From Candidatus Mesolinea sp. (lineage in GTDB: Bacteria; Chloroflexota; Anaerolineae; Anaerolineales; Anaerolineaceae): a stretch of DNA of 10,308 nucleotides. Made by a program: the position numbers and the translations under genes. The stretch covers positions 1 through 10,308 of the forward strand of contig DNSH01000092.1 of the NCBI GenBank assembly GCA_003499715.1, in the 5' to 3' direction. The notes under the pieces were generated by a model, which was given only the letters and a program-made list of their open reading frames with translations, was not told the origin of the DNA and searched no databases. Of the stretch, positions 1 through 5,137 are shown in pieces. The first letter of the stretch is position 1, and the number at the start of each line of letters is the position of its first letter.

Positions 1-89
1 GGCTTGAGAACTTCTCCATAAGACCAGCTGTGAATTGTATCGGGGGATGCTAAGCTAATGCGAAGCGCTTTCATTTGTTTATTTTCCAC
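1..89 (-). CDS. rpoC: RNA polymerase beta' subunit, N-terminal fragment (cut by window edge)
   Basis: The first 29 codons of the catalytic beta' subunit of DNA-dependent RNA polymerase; the rest lies beyond base 1. Reading from GTG at 89-87, the translation contains KALRISLASPDTI and then HSWSYGEVLK, with the next codon beginning CC (Pro). This matches the opening of bacterial RpoC, where the family has a conserved segment of the form 'LASP..I..WS.GEV.KPETINYRT'. The GTG start is preferred because GGAGG (99-95) lies 5 bases upstream; an in-frame ATG at 74-72 is too far from it. The gene has its own strong promoter (199-228) and follows the histidine kinase gene in the same direction. In most bacteria rpoC directly follows rpoB, but here the upstream gene is not rpoB. 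Identification rests on a short but very characteristic stretch. Confidence 0.9.
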   Translation of the reverse strand, partial: MENKQMKALRISLASPDTIHSWSYGEVLK

Positions 90-94
90 GCGTG

Positions 95-99
95 CCTCC
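95..99 (-). promoter_or_regulatory. Ribosome binding site of rpoC
   Basis: The minus strand reads GGAGG, then CACGC, then the GTG start at 89. The 5-base spacing decides for the GTG over the downstream in-frame ATG at 74. Confidence 0.8.
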
Positions 100-126
100 A
101 AAACCGTGAGCGAGGGTTATTAACAC

Positions 127-163
127 AAAAATGACGCTGGGAATTATCGTTCCCAGGTTCATC
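127..163 (-). terminator. Terminator-like hairpin in the histidine kinase-rpoC gap
   Basis: On the minus strand a perfect 7-bp stem CTGGGAA / TTCCCAG (156-150 with 143-137) encloses the 6-base loop CGATAA. After a 2x2 mismatch the stem continues with GATGA / TCATT (163-159 with 134-130, one G-T pair). T residues run from 131 to 127. It lies about 100 bases beyond the histidine kinase stop, as a rho-independent terminator for that gene would. The T-run is short and partly inside the lower stem, so termination may be weak. It also lies downstream of the rpoC promoter and upstream of the rpoC ribosome binding site, so it would be transcribed as part of the rpoC leader and could act as an attenuator. 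No such T-run follows it on the plus strand. Confidence 0.6.
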
Positions 164-198
164 ATTCGCTTGTGTTTGCTTAATTCATGCAAATTTTT

Positions 199-228
199 AG
201 TATACTACGCAATCTTTAATTTTGTCAA
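199..228 (-). promoter_or_regulatory. Sigma-70-type promoter for rpoC
   Basis: The minus strand carries a perfect -35 TTGACA (228-223), an 18-base spacer and the -10 TATACT (204-199, five of six consensus bases). An A/T-rich stretch just upstream (about 229-236) could serve as an UP element. The expected start is near base 192, giving a leader of about 100 bases before the rpoC GTG, with the hairpin at 127-163 inside it. The -35 starts 34 bases beyond the histidine kinase stop. Confidence 0.75.
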
Positions 229-261
229 ATTTTTTGGGCTCGTCTAAGGTTTTATCCCCAT

Positions 262-2634
262 TCATTTCCTCAAAGGGATATCTATCGTAAAAGTGCTGCC
301 TTCGCCTAATTTACTCTGCACATTGAGTTTACCACCATGCTTTTCTACCACCGATTTAACAATTGACAGACCTAATCCTGGACCGGGGCTATCAAAGGTC
401 TCTCCATCTTCAACATGAAAGTAACGTGTAAACAACTTTGGCTGATCCAGTGGCGCAATTCCTTTGCCATTATCCTTAACTTCGATGCGCACTTTAGAAG
501 CATCCTTCGTCGCGCTAATCCATACTTCACCACCCACATGATTAAATTTGATTGCATTTTCTACTAAGTTAAATACCGCCTGACGGAGCAAAACCCGGTC
601 AGCAACGATATTCGGATTGCGCAGCCCGCTGAAATCTGAATGCAAAGTTACTTGACGTTGTTGGGCTTGTAGATCTAATGTAGAAACAATTTCAACAATT
701 AATTCTTTTAGATCGAAATTGATTGGCTTTACTTCTTCATCCGAATCCAACATTTCCATGCTCATCACTTTGCTGACCAAGCCAGACATGTTTTCGATGC
801 TGAGTAAGATTCGGCTGATGTATTTTTCTTGCTCCTCGCTGAGATTGCCGATGTTCTTGAGTAAATTTACATACCCGCGCATCAGCTGAAGCGGAGAAAG
901 TAAATCGTGACTAATATTGGTAACAAATTCGTTTTTTTGCGCGTTTATACGTTTCTGCCATGCTGTATCATTGAGCAGTAAAACCTTACCAGATTGCCCA
1001 TCTTGGGTTTTGACCGAAAAAACACGTGCTTCATATTCCAGCCCCTTCTCAACCGTTAAACGGAAAGGTTCTCCAGAATCGCTTGTCGCTATAAGTGCGT
1101 CGCTCAGCTCTGGGCAATTCGATTTTAGGTCTTTTATACTACGCAAAGGCGTTCCAGCTCCTTTTGTGAGCAGCTGCGCAGCTGCAGTATTGGCAAAAAG
1201 GACCTCATTCGCGCGGTTGATGATCAACACGGGATCAGCTAAAGCCTGAAAAGCTGCTTCTAACCAAGCTTTCTCAGTCTGTATTTTCACTGCCTGCTCT
1301 TTCGTACTCAGTGCGGCTGAAGCCCGATAAGCTAACTGCTGGTAAAAGTGGATATCATCCTCCTCAAACCAATGGTTTTGGTCAAATCCAACCCACAGCA
1401 CACCGATTGCATCACCATTATTATTGAGTCTCAAGGCAACAAGGGATTTTGGATAGGGTAAGCCTTCGCGCGATCCAAAATACTGGTCATCTTTGATATC
1501 ACTCAGTATGAGCTGATCTAAGTTCCCCAACTTTTCCAATATTATCACGTCCAGATAGGCATAGACGCGGGTTTGTTCTCCCTGGCCGATCCGCAGACGC
1601 ATTTCTCTGCGGTCCGGGTCACGCGTAGGGTTGAACAAGATCAGGCGGGCAGAGCTGGCATCCCGACCAAGCGCTGCTCTCAGGATTGAGGTGAGCAGTA
1701 AATCATAAGCTTCACGCGAGTAGTATGAAGGGTCTAACGAGAGCAAGCGCGATTGCGTATCCTGACGCACACGCAAGTTCTCGCGCAGGTCATTTAGTGC
1801 CTTATAAAACTTCGCCTCACTGGAAGATTTGGGTTTAAGTTCCTCATCTTCTTCGTAATTCCCAAGCGTAAGTTTTCCGAGCTGATCCACAGCCTGATTA
1901 AATGCATCCGGCACTTCTTGCTCGAGGATGAACCGAAAGGGATTCCATTCAGCATAATTCCATCGGCTTATCGTTTGACAAGTGACAGTAGCAGCCAAAA
2001 GACTTGGGAAAAGCGAACTTGCTTCGAGTAAAAATTGCTCGAAAATAGTAAGGAGATTATTCTCTCCCCAACTAAGTGACACGGTCAAGCGCATGAGCAG
2101 TGTCAGCGGCAGTAAGTAGAGAAAAGCGAGCAAACCGTTGAGCAAAACTGAGTTTTTACTTTTAGCGCTGCCCGCTGCTTCGGTGCGGCTGGAGTGCCAA
2201 GTAAAAAGCACCGTCAGCGTTACAAGCATGAGGCTAACGGTTGGATCCTGATTAAACATCAAAGTTTGAATTAACCCTGAACCTAAAGCGAAAACACTTG
2301 CCAGAATAGGTCCAACCAAGCCGACAGCAGCAAATGCAGGGATTAACCCCAGCAGAAAAATTTGTGGCTGAATTAAGACCCCATGAGCTGCTAATACTAC
2401 ACCCTTAAATAGCGGGAAATGAACCAAATAATTAACGGGGAACACAACTAAGGCTAACAAAACTGCCCATTTAATTTCTCGGCTGCCCATTTTGACGCCA
2501 GATTTGTGTAAACGCCAAAGCTGCCAAATGATACCGGTTAAAACCAACCCTTCTAAAATCAACACCGGCAGCGGTTGCATTGCAATGAATGTATTATTCT
2601 GATGATAAATGGAAGTGTAAAAGAGGTATGCCAT
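262..2634 (-). CDS. Membrane sensor histidine kinase (TM-GAF-PAS-HisKA-HATPase)
   Basis: A 790-residue sensor kinase expected to autophosphorylate on histidine and pass the phosphate to a response regulator not seen here. Residues about 20-220 hold roughly six or seven hydrophobic segments with short loops, a membrane-embedded sensor without a large outside domain. Then come a charged linker (about 255-295), a GAF-like region (about 300-440), a PAS-like region (about 455-560; 'ADPVLIINRANEVLFAN'), the HisKA H-box with phospho-acceptor H576 (ISHDLLSPL, 574-582), the N-box (N689, N693), the G1 box DNGKGI (721-726), an F-box near LFTRYF and the G2 box GPGLGLSIVK (751-760). All kinase motifs are present, so it should be active. 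There is no receiver domain. The ATG at 2634 has no ribosome binding site and lies about 6 bases from the predicted transcription start, so translation may be leaderless; Met19 (2580), just before the first membrane segment, also lacks one. The signal sensed is unknown. Confidence 0.9.
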   Translation of the reverse strand: MAYLFYTSIYHQNNTFIAMQPLPVLILEGLVLTGIIWQLWRLHKSGVKMGSREIKWAVLLALVVFPVNYLVHFPLFKGVVLAAHGVLIQPQIFLLGLIPAFAAVGLVGPILASVFALGSGLIQTLMFNQDPTVSLMLVTLTVLFTWHSSRTEAAGSAKSKNSVLLNGLLAFLYLLPLTLLMRLTVSLSWGENNLLTIFEQFLLEASSLFPSLLAATVTCQTISRWNYAEWNPFRFILEQEVPDAFNQAVDQLGKLTLGNYEEDEELKPKSSSEAKFYKALNDLRENLRVRQDTQSRLLSLDPSYYSREAYDLLLTSILRAALGRDASSARLILFNPTRDPDRREMRLRIGQGEQTRVYAYLDVIILEKLGNLDQLILSDIKDDQYFGSREGLPYPKSLVALRLNNNGDAIGVLWVGFDQNHWFEEDDIHFYQQLAYRASAALSTKEQAVKIQTEKAWLEAAFQALADPVLIINRANEVLFANTAAAQLLTKGAGTPLRSIKDLKSNCPELSDALIATSDSGEPFRLTVEKGLEYEARVFSVKTQDGQSGKVLLLNDTAWQKRINAQKNEFVTNISHDLLSPLQLMRGYVNLLKNIGNLSEEQEKYISRILLSIENMSGLVSKVMSMEMLDSDEEVKPINFDLKELIVEIVSTLDLQAQQRQVTLHSDFSGLRNPNIVADRVLLRQAVFNLVENAIKFNHVGGEVWISATKDASKVRIEVKDNGKGIAPLDQPKLFTRYFHVEDGETFDSPGPGLGLSIVKSVVEKHGGKLNVQSKLGEGSTFTIDIPLRK

Positions 2635-2660
2635 GGCGTTAGCTAAATTATAGCACGCCA
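2634..2660 (-). repeat. Inverted repeat centred on the histidine kinase -10 box
   Basis: On the minus strand TGGCGT (2660-2655) is matched by its reverse complement ACGCCA (2639-2634). Inside these arms GCTA (2654-2651) is matched by TAGC (2645-2642). Total arms are 10 bp with a 2-base bulge and a 5-base centre. The dyad covers the whole -10 box and ends on the first base of the ATG. The position suits an operator for a dimeric repressor, or an RNA hairpin over the start if transcription begins further upstream. The binding protein is unknown and chance has not been excluded. Confidence 0.45.
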
Positions 2661-2676
2661 GTGGTAAATCTATCAG
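2647..2676 (-). promoter_or_regulatory. Candidate promoter of the histidine kinase gene
   Basis: A perfect -10 TATAAT (2652-2647) is preceded, across an 18-base spacer, by CTGATA (2676-2671), which matches four of six -35 consensus bases. The predicted start is an A at about 2640, only 6 bases before the ATG at 2634, implying a leaderless or nearly leaderless message. This fits the absence of a ribosome binding site. The promoter sits in the 67-base gap after cmk, so the kinase could be expressed apart from the upstream operon. Confidence 0.55.
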
Positions 2677-2701
2677 TTTTAAGCAACAAACTTAGGCTAA
2701 A

Positions 2702-3412
2702 TTACGGATCGCGCTGCTGAATAATTTCCTTGATTTTAGTAATTACTTCTGGAACTGTAAGTGCATCGGTATTAATCACCACGGCATCGGGGGCAACACT
2801 GAGCGGAGCTACCTTGCGCGTTGAATCATACGCATCACGTCGTTTAAGCGATTCAATCACATCATCCAAGCAAACGCAGTTCCCGCGCGCAATTTCCTCA
2901 GCGTAGCGGCGTTTAGCCCGAACCTCAACGGAAGCATCTAAGTAGATTTTTAGATCTGCCTCCGGTAAAACGACAGTGCCAATATCACGCCCGAGCATCA
3001 CAATCTTGCCGCGCTCAGCGATTCTTCGCTGCTGACGGGTCATTGCCTCTCGTACACCAGGATAAGAGGAAACCAAGGACACATTTTGGTTTACCTCTGG
3101 TGAGCGAATCTCCCACGTGCGGTCGAGCCCGTTTATCAAAACGTCAAACGGACGTCCGTCCTCTACGCTCCGGGGCAAGACGTCAATTTCGATTTGCTCG
3201 GCGAGTTTGGTAACTGCGTCTTCATCTTGAAGATCAATGCCCTCTGCTAAAGCCTGCCATGTTACCGCGCGGTACATGATGCCTGTATCCAAGCAAAGGT
3301 AACCTAATTCCTCAGCTAAAAGGCTGCCCACCGTAGTTTTTCCGCTGGCAGCCGGTCCGTCAATTGCAATCGTACGTGGGAACGGTTTGAAAGCTTCAGT
3401 TGGTGTGGTCAC
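2702..3412 (-). CDS. cmk: Cytidylate kinase (CMP/dCMP kinase)
   Basis: A 236-residue cytosolic enzyme that transfers phosphate from ATP to CMP or dCMP in pyrimidine nucleotide salvage and CTP/dCTP supply. Visible motifs are the P-loop GPAASGKTT (19-27), LDTGIMYRA (41-49) which lines the nucleotide pocket, IRSPEVNQNVS (102-112) with the conserved Arg of the CMP-binding insert, GRDIGTVV (141-148), the Arg-rich lid KRRYAEE (167-173), and RRDAYDSTRKVAPL (191-204) with the Asp/Arg pair typical of CMP kinases. Length is close to the usual 220-230 residues, with a roughly 12-residue N-terminal lead. The start is GTG at 3412, whose GTGA overlaps the TGA of the preceding membrane protein gene by 4 bases. 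AGGAG (3424-3420) lies 7 bases upstream. It is the last gene of the coupled cluster. In other bacteria cmk often sits beside plsC, der, aroA or rpsA, none of which is visible here. Confidence 0.95.
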   Translation of the reverse strand: MTTPTEAFKPFPRTIAIDGPAASGKTTVGSLLAEELGYLCLDTGIMYRAVTWQALAEGIDLQDEDAVTKLAEQIEIDVLPRSVEDGRPFDVLINGLDRTWEIRSPEVNQNVSLVSSYPGVREAMTRQQRRIAERGKIVMLGRDIGTVVLPEADLKIYLDASVEVRAKRRYAEEIARGNCVCLDDVIESLKRRDAYDSTRKVAPLSVAPDAVVINTDALTVPEVITKIKEIIQQRDP

Positions 3413-5136
3413 GGGTTCGCTCCTGTGAACAAATCCTCTCGGATCCAGAAAATTGCCATGTTCGGGTTTGTCGTAAAGGTTTGCGTAAAAACGCCTTTCA
3501 CAAGTTCAATCGGTGTCAGGGTATCCCAGGCGATTTGGCGGCTAGCGACAATATCCATCCCCCTATAGGGTTGACCTGGTTTCAGCTGCCAGTCGGGATG
3601 GGAAAGTATGACTTCTGGGCTCTGGCTCTCAGGCAGCACTAATGGCATGTTCACTTGACCAAATTGACGGAAAATCCAAGCATAACCCGCTATATTGGGG
3701 TCCATTATGGCTACGGAAGCCGTCTCAGGTTCAAAGGTATTCAAACGCTCAAATTCATGCAACACTTTGGATATTTCATCGGCAGAGTCCAATACAGGCG
3801 TATCCGACCAAATGAAAGCAGCTTGTTTTGCTTTAATGACCGTGCTCGAAAGCGTCAGGCTTAAGCTTGAAACGAGTAAAACTAAAGTAAGTGCCGACGC
3901 TGTTCCCTTACCTGCGGCTTGGAAAGACCAACCTAAGCCGGTAAAAAGATATACCAATCCAAGTAACACAAGCCCTAAGCCAAAAGCCAAGCCTTGCTGA
4001 GTAAACGCGAGTGTGCCAGGGAAAGTATTGAGAAAAGATTTCAAGCTTATTGATAGATACACACAAAGAACTAAGCTAATAATAAACACCCACAAGCTTA
4101 CCCGGGGTAAATCTGTTTTTAGAGTAACCAGCCGCTCAATCTCACTGAGCGCTAAAATCCAGAGGGGTATCTGCACGAAAGCTAAGCCGCCAGATCCTAA
4201 ATTTACAAATAAAATAGTCCCTACTAAAAAAAGTAATCCGAGCAAGCTGAGGGCTTGTTTCCCTCTTGCGCGCTCTTTCCACGCATGTACCGTTGAAACT
4301 AGAGCCAATATCAATGGGCAAATGCTATATATAGCCCAGCGGTAGAGCTGAGCCCAAGCCGGCAATGAACCAGCTTTAGAGCCTTCGCGTGCAAAGCCAA
4401 CGAATCCACCCGCAATTCCGCTTAAGCCGGCTGGATCCAATCCAAAAGAGGTAGATAAAATCAGCAGCGTGAGCACAAAGCTTATCGCAAACTTGGTTGG
4501 GGATCTGCGGATGGGGCATATATTTAGCAGGGAAGATGCAAATTCCTTTAATGCTGCTTTGTTAATCAAATAGGCAATTCCAAGCGCAATCAATAGTACC
4601 AACAGAATAGCCCAAGCCCATGGACCGCCGAGGATTGCCACCGCCAAAGCCACCCCCACGCCAATGGGTTTGCCCGCAAAGAAAAAGGTGAACGCCCAGG
4701 TAAAGCCAGCCAATACAAAAATCGCGCTGCCAGCCTGACGGGAAAGGATAAAAAGCGTTGGGTCAAGCGCCAAAGCTAAAGCTAGCCCAAGGGTGAGAAA
4801 TGGACTTAACCTCTGCCGCCAGATAAGTGGTAAGAGTGCTAAGCTGGCGCCCGCCAAAGCCGGCCAAAAGCGCGCCCAAAAATCATTGGCTTGCATAACT
4901 GTAAAGGTGGCTGCAGTTAAACCTTGATAAGCCGCATTAACCGCAGTCTCTACAGGCAAGTTGCGCGCCACCTGGAGCGCTTTCCAGGCGGCTTGTGCCT
5001 CCCCCGCTGAAAACGGGATTGAGCCTAAGCCCACCAGGCGCAGGCACAGCCCGAGCATAAAAACAGCCAAAACACTCAGCTGGATTTGGGTATCAGAAAG
5101 ATACTTATTATGAGAAATAGTTACTACCTCTGTCAT
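3409..5136 (-). CDS. Divergent GT-C membrane protein (glycosyltransferase 39/PMT-like)
   Basis: A 575-residue polytopic membrane protein, about 11-12 hydrophobic segments from residue 20 to about 440, then a soluble C-terminal part of about 110 residues. The N-terminal layout resembles PMT/ArnT-type GT-C enzymes, which take sugars from polyprenyl-phosphate donors: R33 at the end of TM1, an amphipathic stretch with GEAQAAWKAL (45-54), NDFWARFWPALAG (84-96) and LDPTLFILSRQAG (122-134). The usual catalytic 'DE' after TM1 is GE here: Glu46 is kept and the Asp is Gly45. The His-Gly-Pro signature of the TIGR03663 family, recalled as a frequent companion of YYYFG proteins, is not recognisable. It may be a non-catalytic or altered member. 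The ATG at 5136 is chosen over the longer frame from 5220: it begins 1 base after the upstream TGA and has AGGT (5147-5144) 7 bases ahead, whereas the 5220 start would overlap the neighbour by 83 bases and lacks a close ribosome binding site. Substrate unknown. Confidence 0.75.
   Translation of the reverse strand: MTEVVTISHNKYLSDTQIQLSVLAVFMLGLCLRLVGLGSIPFSAGEAQAAWKALQVARNLPVETAVNAAYQGLTAATFTVMQANDFWARFWPALAGASLALLPLIWRQRLSPFLTLGLALALALDPTLFILSRQAGSAIFVLAGFTWAFTFFFAGKPIGVGVALAVAILGGPWAWAILLVLLIALGIAYLINKAALKEFASSLLNICPIRRSPTKFAISFVLTLLILSTSFGLDPAGLSGIAGGFVGFAREGSKAGSLPAWAQLYRWAIYSICPLILALVSTVHAWKERARGKQALSLLGLLFLVGTILFVNLGSGGLAFVQIPLWILALSEIERLVTLKTDLPRVSLWVFIISLVLCVYLSISLKSFLNTFPGTLAFTQQGLAFGLGLVLLGLVYLFTGLGWSFQAAGKGTASALTLVLLVSSLSLTLSSTVIKAKQAAFIWSDTPVLDSADEISKVLHEFERLNTFEPETASVAIMDPNIAGYAWIFRQFGQVNMPLVLPESQSPEVILSHPDWQLKPGQPYRGMDIVASRQIAWDTLTPIELVKGVFTQTFTTNPNMAIFWIREDLFTGANP
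3420..3424 (-). promoter_or_regulatory. Ribosome binding site of cmk
   Basis: The minus strand reads AGGAG, 7 bases before the GTG at 3412. It lies inside the last codons of the upstream membrane protein gene, so cmk is probably translated by coupling with that gene. It supports the GTG start. Confidence 0.75.
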
Positions 5137-5137
5137 T

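Noticed and set aside
90..261. A riboswitch or small RNA gene in the gap before rpoC
   Set aside because: Beyond the single hairpin, no known riboswitch core, tRNA or T-box element could be recognised. The hairpin is reported only as terminator-like.
917..1249. Plus-strand 110-codon frame opposite the PAS/HisKA part of the kinase
   Set aside because: The minus frame carries conserved kinase motifs across the same bases; the plus frame is a shadow.
3695..4345. Plus-strand open frames inside the GT-C-like gene (about 100-110 codons)
   Set aside because: They are antisense shadows of a gene with clear membrane segments. Their translations are low-complexity, basic and without recognisable motifs, and no starts or promoters support them.
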